This document shows positions 1-6,541 of a stretch of DNA of 7,684 nt, piece after piece. The notes beneath the pieces are model-generated. The model had not been told where the DNA came from. It was given only the letters and a program-made list of their open reading frames with translations, and searched no databases. The DNA is from Oscillospiraceae bacterium (GTDB taxonomy: Bacteria; Bacillota; Clostridia; Oscillospirales; Ruminococcaceae). Location of the stretch: positions 1-7,684 of the forward strand of contig JAGPHI010000034.1 of NCBI GenBank assembly GCA_018055565.1. The letters run 5' to 3'. The position numbers and the translations under genes were made by a program. Position 1 is the first letter of the stretch, and every line of letters begins with the position of its first letter.

Positions 1-1315
1 CACCAATAGCTGCCGGCAAAGAAAAGCCCATCGTTGCTATTGCGCCTGACGTGATATATCGCTGGCCTTGTAAAAGCGCTACCGCTTGCGAAACCACATA
101 AAATGCAGAACCGGCATCCGATATAATGGGCATGTCAGCAGTGAAATGATGGTTCAAAACATCTACAAATTTATAATAATTGATTCCGTGTTCATCATTA
201 TTGTATTGCGGCAAAATCACCGGATACTGCGTCTTCCACTCATTGCATTTTGCGTTCCACTGCGCAAAAGACGGAAAAGCAGAATCTTCTTTTTCGGCAA
301 GCTGCTGCAAAAATTCTTTTACATCGCTAACAATCAGGCGATCGAGCTCAATCGTTTTTTTCTGATGTTCCCGTGCGTCAATGTCAATGGCAATAACTTT
401 CGCTTGGCGTGCAAATAATTCATATTCGTGCCCTACAACAGAAACCGATAAACGGCTGCCCATTGATATAATTAAATCGGCATTCTGCATAGCAAAATTA
501 CCCGCCCGCGTGCCTTTTGTGCCTACGCGACCGATATTGCATTGATGTGCATCACTCAGCACGTCAATACCCATAATGGGCGTAACAACGGGCAAATCGT
601 ACTGCGACACAAATTTTTCAAATTCCTGCACGGCGCCGGCAAGGCGAACACCGTGTCCGCCGATAATAACCGGACGTTTTGCTGTTTTCAGCGCCTCTAT
701 AAAATAAGAAAGCTCCGCCGAGGTTGCTTTTGTTTTTACATCTTCTTTATAATCTGCCGGGCAAAAGCCTTGCAAATCGTTTTCGTTGATCATTGCACTT
801 TGTACATCAAGCGGTATATCAAGCCAAACAGGGCCGGGACGACCGCCCTTCGCTATATATACGGCTTTTTCGAGATAATATCGAATTTTTTGAGGGTTAT
901 TCACCATCACGGTGTATTTGCTAATGGATTCAACGATTGGAATAATATTGACTTCCTGCACGCCCAACTGGCGCAGGCCGGCTATATCTGAATTGTAAAC
1001 CGTCTGTTTGCGTTTTGCCTGTCCGGATATAAAAACGCAAGGTATCGAATCTTGATAAGCGCCCAAAAGGCCCGTTATTGCATTGGTTGCGCCAGGGCCG
1101 CTTGTTACAAGCACCAAGCCTAAATCGTTTTTCATTTTGGAGTAGGCCTCAGCCGCCATCGATGCCGCCTGCTCATGCTGTGTACACCAATATTTAATTT
1201 TTGTTGAATTTCCAAAAGAATTCACTAGATGCATGCAGCCGCCACCAGTAACCATAAACATATCTTTTAAATGCTGCTTTTCAAAAAATTGAACAACGTA
1301 ATCTGAAAGTTTCAT
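1..1315 (-). CDS. Thiamine diphosphate-dependent enzyme, acetolactate synthase/YerE-like; partial, 3' end outside window
   Basis: I translated this frame by hand from the ATG at 1315-1313. It is open for 438 codons to base 1, with no stop or frameshift. The N-terminal pyrimidine-binding domain (about residues 1-170) has the catalytic glutamate, E48 in HEQAA, and GPGATN at 73-78. A central domain (about 190-335) follows, containing IIGG, GTKGTRAGN and SMGSRLS. The diphosphate-binding domain begins near 375, with ISDAG and then ATMGFSLPAAIG at the edge. The GDG...N metal and diphosphate motif should lie just beyond base 1. The family (about 550-600 residues) decarboxylates a 2-oxo acid and transfers the acyl carbanion. 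Its ATG shares one base with the upstream stop (TAATG), with AAAGGAG before it, so translation is probably coupled. In a CDP-3,6-dideoxyhexose operon the closest role is YerE, which adds an acyl group to the C-4 ketone. A plain acetolactate synthase or another 2-oxo acid lyase is the alternative. The family is near certain; the substrate is inferred. Confidence 0.9.
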   Translation of the reverse strand, partial: MKLSDYVVQFFEKQHLKDMFMVTGGGCMHLVNSFGNSTKIKYWCTQHEQAASMAAEAYSKMKNDLGLVLVTSGPGATNAITGLLGAYQDSIPCVFISGQAKRKQTVYNSDIAGLRQLGVQEVNIIPIVESISKYTVMVNNPQKIRYYLEKAVYIAKGGRPGPVWLDIPLDVQSAMINENDLQGFCPADYKEDVKTKATSAELSYFIEALKTAKRPVIIGGHGVRLAGAVQEFEKFVSQYDLPVVTPIMGIDVLSDAHQCNIGRVGTKGTRAGNFAMQNADLIISMGSRLSVSVVGHEYELFARQAKVIAIDIDAREHQKKTIELDRLIVSDVKEFLQQLAEKEDSAFPSFAQWNAKCNEWKTQYPVILPQYNNDEHGINYYKFVDVLNHHFTADMPIISDAGSAFYVVSQAVALLQGQRYITSGAIATMGFSLPAAIG

Positions 1316-2043
1316 TATCCGTTAAGCTCCTTTACAAAATCATGAAATGCGGAAAATACTATGCCTGTATCCGCTTTGTAAACCAAAAAATCAAATCCCT
1401 GCTGGCTGATTACCCTTGCCTCGGCGCACGAATGCACCATACAGCCTGCACGCTTATTGCTTTTTGAGATTTTTATAAGCGCACGATGTAAATATTCCTG
1501 CACAAGCGGATGTTGCACCTGCCCCGGTACATTCAGTGAAACGGATAAGTCATACTGCCCGATATAAACCACGTCAATTTCTTTGCAAGCGAGTATTTCA
1601 TCAAGATTATCAAACGCCTTTGTGCTTTCTAAAATTACAACCAATTCGCCTCGATTGTTTTCTGTTTCAAAAAAATCGCTGCTCACACTTTGAAATCCGC
1701 CCGCCGTAATATATGGATTAAATCCGCGCTCGCCTACAGGCGCAAATTTTGACAGCGCTACGATTTTAAGCACGTCTTCGCGTGTTTCAACCTGTGGAAA
1801 CACAATTCCGTCCGACCCGATATCAAGCGCCCGCAACGCATATTCTTCTTTTATAGCAGGCACACGTAAATAGACCTTGCAGCCCTTTGCGTGTGCGGCG
1901 AACACCATATTTTGAGCCGTTTCAAAGCTAATGACTCCATGTTCCATATCAAGAATAACAAAATCCAAGCCTGCATCTGCCAAAATGTTCGTAACATAAG
2001 GCGTAGGAATTTCGCACCATGTACCAATTTGCGTTTTTTCCAT
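1315..2043 (-). CDS. HpcH/HpaI-family class II pyruvate aldolase
   Basis: This is a 242-residue (beta/alpha)8 metal-dependent aldolase. The family reversibly cleaves 2-keto-4-hydroxy (or 2-keto-3-deoxy) acids to pyruvate and an aldehyde in the cytosol. Visible landmarks are LDMEHG with H35 (the catalytic histidine position), R60 in YLRVPA (pyruvate carboxylate and enolate), GERGFNP at 104-110, E139 in ILES and D165 in YIGQYDLS (the two metal ligands). The length is slightly below the usual 250-265. I chose the ATG at 2043 because AGGAAAGG lies 8 bases upstream; the in-frame ATG nine codons earlier, at 2070, has no ribosome site. It follows the DmpG-type aldolase after a 107-base gap and overlaps the ThDP gene by one base. 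Two aldolases of different fold classes in one sugar operon is unusual. It may supply a 2-oxo acid to the ThDP enzyme or remove a by-product. The family is sure; the substrate is unknown. Confidence 0.92.
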   Translation of the reverse strand: MEKTQIGTWCEIPTPYVTNILADAGLDFVILDMEHGVISFETAQNMVFAAHAKGCKVYLRVPAIKEEYALRALDIGSDGIVFPQVETREDVLKIVALSKFAPVGERGFNPYITAGGFQSVSSDFFETENNRGELVVILESTKAFDNLDEILACKEIDVVYIGQYDLSVSLNVPGQVQHPLVQEYLHRALIKISKSNKRAGCMVHSCAEARVISQQGFDFLVYKADTGIVFSAFHDFVKELNG

Positions 2044-2051
2044 ATTTATGA

Positions 2052-2059
2052 CCTTTCCT
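2052..2059 (-). promoter_or_regulatory. Ribosome binding site deciding the start of the HpcH/HpaI aldolase
   Basis: On the minus strand AGGAAAGG stands 8 bases before the ATG at 2043. The longer in-frame start at 2070 is preceded by GCTTTTGCCCAA, which has no Shine-Dalgarno match, so the shorter protein is favoured. Confidence 0.75.
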
Positions 2060-2077
2060 TGCTTGGGCATTTGGGCA

Positions 2078-2098
2078 AAAGCATTATTCTAATGCTTT
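2078..2098 (-). other. Intercistronic hairpin between the two aldolase genes
   Basis: A perfect inverted repeat, AAAGCATTA-GAA-TAATGCTTT on the minus strand, forms 9 pairs around a three-base loop. It lies in the only large gap inside the operon (2044-2150). The stem is A/T-rich and only four T residues run into GCCC, so it looks more like an RNA stability or processing element, or a partial attenuator, than a strong terminator. Confidence 0.5.
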
Positions 2099-2150
2099 AT
2101 TCGAGGCAGCCGAATGCGCGCCACATCAGCGCTGGCAAAAACCTTACCTC

Positions 2151-3182
2151 TTAAAAAGAAATGCTTTGATTAACAGCATTTTGATTTTGCAATTCTGCCG
2201 CCACTTCCACAATCATATCTTCCTGACCGCCGACAATTTTTCTTTTACCTAGCTCAATAAAAATATCTCTGGGGTCAACATTGAATCGCTGCGCCGCACG
2301 CTCTACATGCAGCTTAAAGGACGAGAACACACCGGCGGTGCCACTGACAATGCTTAATGACGACAGCGCCCTATCTTCTGCCATGAAATCCCGCACAACG
2401 TTTTCACTGGCATCCAGCAATTTATACCAATCCACACCCGGTAGCTCATAGTCGTTTTTCAACAGCAGGGCAATCAATGCTTCAAGCTGGCAATTTCCGG
2501 CACCAGCGCCAAAGCCACGCAGCGTGCCATCAATAATTGTAGCGCCCTGCTGTATGGCAATATAAGCGTTTGCCACTGCAAGGCCTAAATTGTTATGCGA
2601 ATGAAAGCCAACTTGCACGTTTAAACCATCGTGCAATGTAGCTACAGTTTTTTTCACAAGCTCCATTGTTGATGCGCCCGCACTGTCCATTAAAATGATG
2701 CCGTTGGCACCGTACGCTTGCATTTTCTGTGCTTCTATAAGAAGACGCGACGTGTCTGTCATATGGTACATCATCAAAACACCGTATGCTTCTTTACCCG
2801 CATTGCGAATGTATTCAATGTGCTGCTTAGTAGTATCGGCCTCTGTGCAATGACATCCGACTTTGAATACTTCAACGCCACATGCAAGCGCCGGCTCAAT
2901 ATCCGTGTGGATGGTGCCAAAGCCTGGTATGAGATAAGCGCCCAGTTTTGTTTTTATCAAATTTTTTCTTGCACAGGTAAGCATCTCTTTATCCGAAAGT
3001 AGCGCCAAACCCACTTGCAGCGAAGATGCGCCGAGCCCGTTGCCGTGCCCGACTATGATGGTGTCCATGCCTGCCCTGTCAATCGCCTGACAATAATCCT
3101 CCACGTTTTGGGCGGTGAGCTGATGCTTTACAGCGTGATTGCCATCGCGCAAAGTAGCGTCAAAAAATTTTATTTTTGCCAT
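2151..3182 (-). CDS. mhpE: 4-hydroxy-2-oxovalerate aldolase, MhpE/DmpG/BphI type
   Basis: This 343-residue protein is close to the family's usual 340-345. It is a class II, DRE-TIM fold aldolase that interconverts 4-hydroxy-2-oxopentanoate with pyruvate and acetaldehyde. The signature DATLRDGNH carries R12 (enolate stabilisation), D13 (metal ligand) and H16 (catalytic base). H194 and H196 in GFHSHNN complete the metal site. HCTEADTTKQHIEY (111-124) and GGQEDMIV (318-325) match the family closely. Set against DmpG/BphI from memory, two pocket positions differ: F286 stands where the stereochemistry-controlling tyrosine sits, and Y83 where a leucine contacts the substrate methyl. The start has AAAGGGGGAG 7 bases upstream, within the end of the dehydrogenase gene, and only 4 bases separate that stop from this ATG. 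In this family the two proteins form a complex with an acetaldehyde channel, and the gene order matches mhpFE and dmpFG. No phenol or phenylpropionate degradation genes are present, so a biosynthetic direction is plausible. The symbol names the family, not a proven orthologue. Confidence 0.93.
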   Translation of the reverse strand: MAKIKFFDATLRDGNHAVKHQLTAQNVEDYCQAIDRAGMDTIIVGHGNGLGASSLQVGLALLSDKEMLTCARKNLIKTKLGAYLIPGFGTIHTDIEPALACGVEVFKVGCHCTEADTTKQHIEYIRNAGKEAYGVLMMYHMTDTSRLLIEAQKMQAYGANGIILMDSAGASTMELVKKTVATLHDGLNVQVGFHSHNNLGLAVANAYIAIQQGATIIDGTLRGFGAGAGNCQLEALIALLLKNDYELPGVDWYKLLDASENVVRDFMAEDRALSSLSIVSGTAGVFSSFKLHVERAAQRFNVDPRDIFIELGKRKIVGGQEDMIVEVAAELQNQNAVNQSISF

Positions 3183-3186
3183 ATGC

Positions 3187-4065
3187 TCACTCCCCCTTTA
3201 ACAACTTTTTACGCGCATATTCCTCGGCTATTTCGATAGCAGCGCAGGTGATGATGTCCAAATTACCCGAATATTTCGGCAGAAAATCTCCAGAGCCCAT
3301 TACCTCTACGGTTGTGGTGACGCGGCCACTTTCAAACACGGGTCCCACAATTACTTGATAGCCCGGAACATACTTTTGTATGCGTTTTTCCATAAGATGA
3401 ATTTCGCGCGACAAAGCCTCAATATCGGGGTTTTCAATCATCGCATATACCGTATTTCGCATCGTAATCGGCGGCTCGGCAGGATTAAGCGTGATAATCG
3501 CCTTTGTGTTTTTAATGCCCGAAAATTGCGCGAGCGCATCGCCGGTTGTTTGTGTAAATTCATCGATATTGTTTCGTGTGCCAGCACCCGCCGATTTAGA
3601 ACTAATGGTGGCGACAACCTCTAAATATTTTGTGTCGGGATGCACCTTCGCAATTGTGTAGGCAAGCGGAACGGTCGCCTGGCCGCCGCAAGTTATCATG
3701 TTGACATTATCGCTTTCCAGCGCTTCATCAAGATTCACTACTGGCACGCAAAAAGGGCCCACATGAGCCGGCGTTAAATCAAGTGTAAATTTTTTAAGGC
3801 GCTTTAAAATCGGCGCATTATATTCATGCACCTTAGCGGAGGTTGCATCAAAAACGATTTCGCAGCAATCGGGGTTTTCTTCTATATAAGAAATGGACTC
3901 GAAAGTGGTGGGCACGCCCATCTCTTGCGCCAGCTTTACACCCACAGAATCCGGGTTTCTCCCCGCAAAAATTCCGCATTCTAAAATTTCGCTTCTGCGG
4001 ATTTTCAGCAATAAATCGGTGCCGATATTGCCGGTGCCGATAATACCAATTTTTACTTTATTCAT
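3187..4065 (-). CDS. mhpF: Acetaldehyde dehydrogenase (acylating), MhpF/DmpF type
   Basis: This 292-residue cytosolic enzyme interconverts acetaldehyde plus CoA and NAD+ with acetyl-CoA and NADH. The N-terminal Rossmann motif is GIIGTGNIG (7-15). The family block VFDATSA (71-77) is followed by LTPAHVGPFCVPVVNL (97-112) and the catalytic cysteine C126 in NMITCGGQA. SSKSAGAGTRNNIDEFT (155-171), NPAEPP (194-199) and YSGNLDIIT (265-273) are family-typical. It is about 20 residues shorter than DmpF or MhpF (about 312-316). By eye the loss falls around residues 238-252, a loop before the last strands, and there is no sign of a frameshift. AGGAG lies 5 bases before the ATG, and the gene follows rfbH after 31 bases. 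Its aldolase partner starts 4 bases after its stop, as expected for the channelling heterodimer. In a sugar operon it could run backward, reducing acetyl-CoA to the acetaldehyde used by the aldolase. Confidence 0.93.
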   Translation of the reverse strand: MNKVKIGIIGTGNIGTDLLLKIRRSEILECGIFAGRNPDSVGVKLAQEMGVPTTFESISYIEENPDCCEIVFDATSAKVHEYNAPILKRLKKFTLDLTPAHVGPFCVPVVNLDEALESDNVNMITCGGQATVPLAYTIAKVHPDTKYLEVVATISSKSAGAGTRNNIDEFTQTTGDALAQFSGIKNTKAIITLNPAEPPITMRNTVYAMIENPDIEALSREIHLMEKRIQKYVPGYQVIVGPVFESGRVTTTVEVMGSGDFLPKYSGNLDIITCAAIEIAEEYARKKLLKGE

Positions 4066-4096
4066 TCTTACTCCTAATTGTAATTCAAAAAGCTGT

Positions 4097-5440
4097 TTAT
4101 GCGTTTACCGCATTTATGATTGTGGCTGCCATATATTCCAGCATTTCGTCCGTCATGCCGGGGTATACGCCTACCCAGAACGTGCGGTTCATGATTGTAT
4201 CGGTGTTTTCAAGGCCGCCAACTACGCGAAAGCCCTCGCCGGTTGCGCGCATCTCGTCAAAGCAAGGGTGCTTTACAAGGTTGCCCGAAAACAGCATGCG
4301 CGTTTGCACGCCATTGCCTTCGATTTCACGCACAATTTCTTCGCGCGATTTCTGCACGTTATCGCGCAGGGTAATCAAAAAGCCGAACCAGCTGGGGTTT
4401 GCGCCCTCGCACGCCTCGGGCAAAATGAGCATATCGGCGGCCTTATCCAGAGCCGCGCGCAAAAACGCCCAATTGTGGCGGCGGCGCTTGACAAACTCAG
4501 GGAATTTCACAAGCTGCTCGCAGCCGATGGCCGCTTGCATATCCGTTACTTTTAAATTGTAGCCGAAATGGCTGTAAACATATTTGTGGTCGTAGCCCTG
4601 CGGCAATTCGCCATATTGGCCGTCGTAACGATGCTTGCAGAAATTGTCAACGCCCGACGGACATACGCAGTCGCGGCCCCAGTCGCGGAAGGAATTGATA
4701 AGCTTGTGCAAAAGCGGGTCGTTTGTATATACGCAGCCGCCCTCGCCCATTGTCATGTGATGCGGTGGATAAAAGCTGGACGTGCCGATATGGCCAATTG
4801 TGCCCGTGAGCTTTGTTTCGCCATCAATGGTATATTCGCTGCCGAGCGCATCGCAATTGTCTTCCACAAGCCATAAATTGTGCTTATCGCAAAACGCTTT
4901 AACGGCGCTTAAATCAAAGGGATTGCCCAGCGTGTGCGCAATCATCACAGCCTTTGTTTTGGGGCTGTATGCCTTTTCAAGCATTTCGGCATCGATGTTA
5001 TATTGCGGAATGGTAACGTCTACAAACACAGGCACAGCGCCGTATTGAATAATCGGCGTTACCGTTGTGGGAAAGCCGCAGGCAACCGTGATCACCTCGT
5101 CGCCGCGCTGAATACGCTTTTCGCCAAGCTCCGCCGCTGTCAGCGCCATAAAGGCAATCAGGTTAGCCGACGAGCCGCTGTTGACAAGGCTGGCAAATTT
5201 TACGCCGAGATACGCGGCGAAATCCTTTTCAAATTTGTCGGCAAAGCGCCCTGTTGTCAGCCAAAAATCAAGGCTGGCATCCACAAGGCTGCACATCTCT
5301 TTTTCGTCAAAAACGCGCGCGGCATACGTGATGCGATCGCCCGGTGTAAACGCCTTTTTCGGCTCTTTAAAATCGTGATAATATTCCGATACAGCGTCTA
5401 AAATCTTTTGACGCGCTTGTTGTTCTGTTAATTGATTCAT
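4097..5440 (-). CDS. rfbH: RfbH/DdhC (E1): CDP-4-keto-6-deoxy-D-glucose 3-dehydrase
   Basis: This 447-residue member of the DegT/DnrJ/EryC1 aspartate aminotransferase fold uses PLP (as PMP) and a [2Fe-2S] cluster to remove the C-3 hydroxyl of CDP-4-keto-6-deoxyglucose. The usual Schiff-base lysine is replaced by histidine in YPPHHMTMGEGG (224-235); H227 aligns with H220 of the Yersinia enzyme. The iron-sulfur cysteines are C196 (EDNCDALG), C258, C260 and C268, spaced C-x61-C-x1-C-x7-C. The Yersinia spacing is x57, so there is a small insertion around 204-216. NSGSSANL (87-94) binds the PLP phosphate. The ATG at 5440 is preferred: it matches the family N-terminus and has AAAGGA 12 bases upstream. 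An in-frame TTG at 5491 lies inside rfbG without a ribosome site. The reductase partner (RfbI/DdhD/E3) that delivers electrons is not in the window. The gene sits 32 bases after rfbG, consistent with one transcript. Confidence 0.96.
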   Translation of the reverse strand: MNQLTEQQARQKILDAVSEYYHDFKEPKKAFTPGDRITYAARVFDEKEMCSLVDASLDFWLTTGRFADKFEKDFAAYLGVKFASLVNSGSSANLIAFMALTAAELGEKRIQRGDEVITVACGFPTTVTPIIQYGAVPVFVDVTIPQYNIDAEMLEKAYSPKTKAVMIAHTLGNPFDLSAVKAFCDKHNLWLVEDNCDALGSEYTIDGETKLTGTIGHIGTSSFYPPHHMTMGEGGCVYTNDPLLHKLINSFRDWGRDCVCPSGVDNFCKHRYDGQYGELPQGYDHKYVYSHFGYNLKVTDMQAAIGCEQLVKFPEFVKRRRHNWAFLRAALDKAADMLILPEACEGANPSWFGFLITLRDNVQKSREEIVREIEGNGVQTRMLFSGNLVKHPCFDEMRATGEGFRVVGGLENTDTIMNRTFWVGVYPGMTDEMLEYMAATIINAVNA

Positions 5441-5472
5441 ATATGCAAGCCATCCTTTACGACAATTTATTT

Positions 5473-6534
5473 TTATAATACACTCTGACAAAATGCTGCG
5501 ATTTCCCTATCCATTTCCGCAGGAATATCGCCGCCGTTAAAATACACACGGCTCCAATCGGCCGTCTTTTGAATTGCATCCTCAATATGCCAGCGCGGCT
5601 GCCAGCCGAAGGTTGATTTGAGTTTTGAGCAATCGAGCTTTAAGAAATTGGCTTCGTGCGGCGCGTTTTTTTCGCTTTTATCAAGCCATTTCGCCTCGCC
5701 GCCCCATGTTTTACAAAACATGTCCACCAAATTGCCCGTAGTGCGGCAATCGCAATCATCGGGGCCAACATTGTACCAGCCGGCATATGCTTTATCCTCA
5801 TACTGCCTTTGCGCAATAAGCAGATAAGCAAACAGCGGCTCGAGCACATGCTGATATGGACGCGTGGAATGCGGATTGCGCACGATAATCTCCTCGCCGC
5901 GCTGCACGGCACGCACACAGTCGGGTATAATGCGGTCGGCAGCAAAATCACCGCCGCCAATCACATTGCCTGCGCGCGCGGTGGAAATAGCCGGCGCGCT
6001 ATCGGTGTTAAAAAAACTGTCTTTATAGCTATGCGTTGCAAGCTCGGAGCAGCTTTTGGAGTTTGAATATGGGTCATAGCCGTCCAGCGGCTCGTTTTCG
6101 CGGTAGCCCCACGCCCATTCGTTATTGTGATACACTTTATCGGTGGTGACGTTGAGCACGCTGCGCACGCCCTTTGCAAGGCGCACGCATTCCAATAGAT
6201 TCACTGTGCCCATCACGTTGGTTTCATAGGTTTCGCGCGGCGTTTTATAGCTTTCGCGCACTATGGGCTGCGCCGCCAAATGCAGCACAATTTCGGGGTT
6301 TGCCGCCTCAAACGCTTTCTGCATTGCGCCAAAATCACGCACATCACCAATGATGTGCGTGATTTTATCTTCTATATCTGCCATTGCAAACAGCGATGGC
6401 TCGGTGGGGGCCTCAAGGCTGTAGCCTGTTACCAAAGCGCCTGCGCCCACGAGCATACGGCAAAGCCATGTGCCTTTAAAGCCTGTGTGCCCTGTGATGA
6501 ACACTCTTTTGTTTTTATAAAATTCTAAGCTCAT
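5473..6534 (-). CDS. rfbG: CDP-glucose 4,6-dehydratase
   Basis: This 353-residue extended short-chain dehydrogenase converts CDP-D-glucose to CDP-4-keto-6-deoxy-D-glucose with tightly bound NAD+. The N-terminal Rossmann motif is GHTGFKG (15-21), followed by GDVRD (63-67) and HLAAQPIV (85-92). The catalytic residues are T131, D132 and K133 in TTDKVY, with Y156 and K160 in the YxxxK motif YSNSK. RPYQHVLEP (225-233) and NVGP (255-258) are family-typical. The length matches RfbG (about 355-360). The ATG at 6534 places the glycine motif at the normal distance from the N-terminus; the open frame extends 63 codons further upstream but that part is only rfbF read in another frame. The gene starts 7 bases after the rfbF stop. 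It lacks a strong Shine-Dalgarno of its own (GGAAGG is about 15 bases away), so translational coupling to rfbF is likely. Confidence 0.97.
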   Translation of the reverse strand: MSLEFYKNKRVFITGHTGFKGTWLCRMLVGAGALVTGYSLEAPTEPSLFAMADIEDKITHIIGDVRDFGAMQKAFEAANPEIVLHLAAQPIVRESYKTPRETYETNVMGTVNLLECVRLAKGVRSVLNVTTDKVYHNNEWAWGYRENEPLDGYDPYSNSKSCSELATHSYKDSFFNTDSAPAISTARAGNVIGGGDFAADRIIPDCVRAVQRGEEIIVRNPHSTRPYQHVLEPLFAYLLIAQRQYEDKAYAGWYNVGPDDCDCRTTGNLVDMFCKTWGGEAKWLDKSEKNAPHEANFLKLDCSKLKSTFGWQPRWHIEDAIQKTADWSRVYFNGGDIPAEMDREIAAFCQSVL

Positions 6535-6541
6535 TGCTCGC

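Noticed and set aside
86..991. Plus-strand open frames at 86-418 and 542-991
   Set aside because: They lie wholly opposite the ThDP gene, which has an uninterrupted minus-strand frame with clear family motifs. Their translations show no recognisable domains and no ribosome sites.
2078..2098. The hairpin in the aldolase gap as a full transcription terminator
   Set aside because: The stem is mostly A/T and only four T residues follow before GCCC. It would split an operon whose genes seem functionally linked, so it is listed only as a structural element.
3893..5401. Long plus-strand open frames opposite mhpF and rfbH (for example 3893-4555, 4934-5401)
   Set aside because: They are antisense shadows of well-supported genes in GC-rich stretches. 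The translations are rich in Arg, Ala, His and Cys and lack domain patterns.
5491..5491. Longer rfbH start (TTG at 5491, adding 17 residues)
   Set aside because: It lies inside the end of rfbG, has no ribosome site, and the added residues do not resemble the family N-terminus. The ATG at 5440 has AAAGGA upstream.
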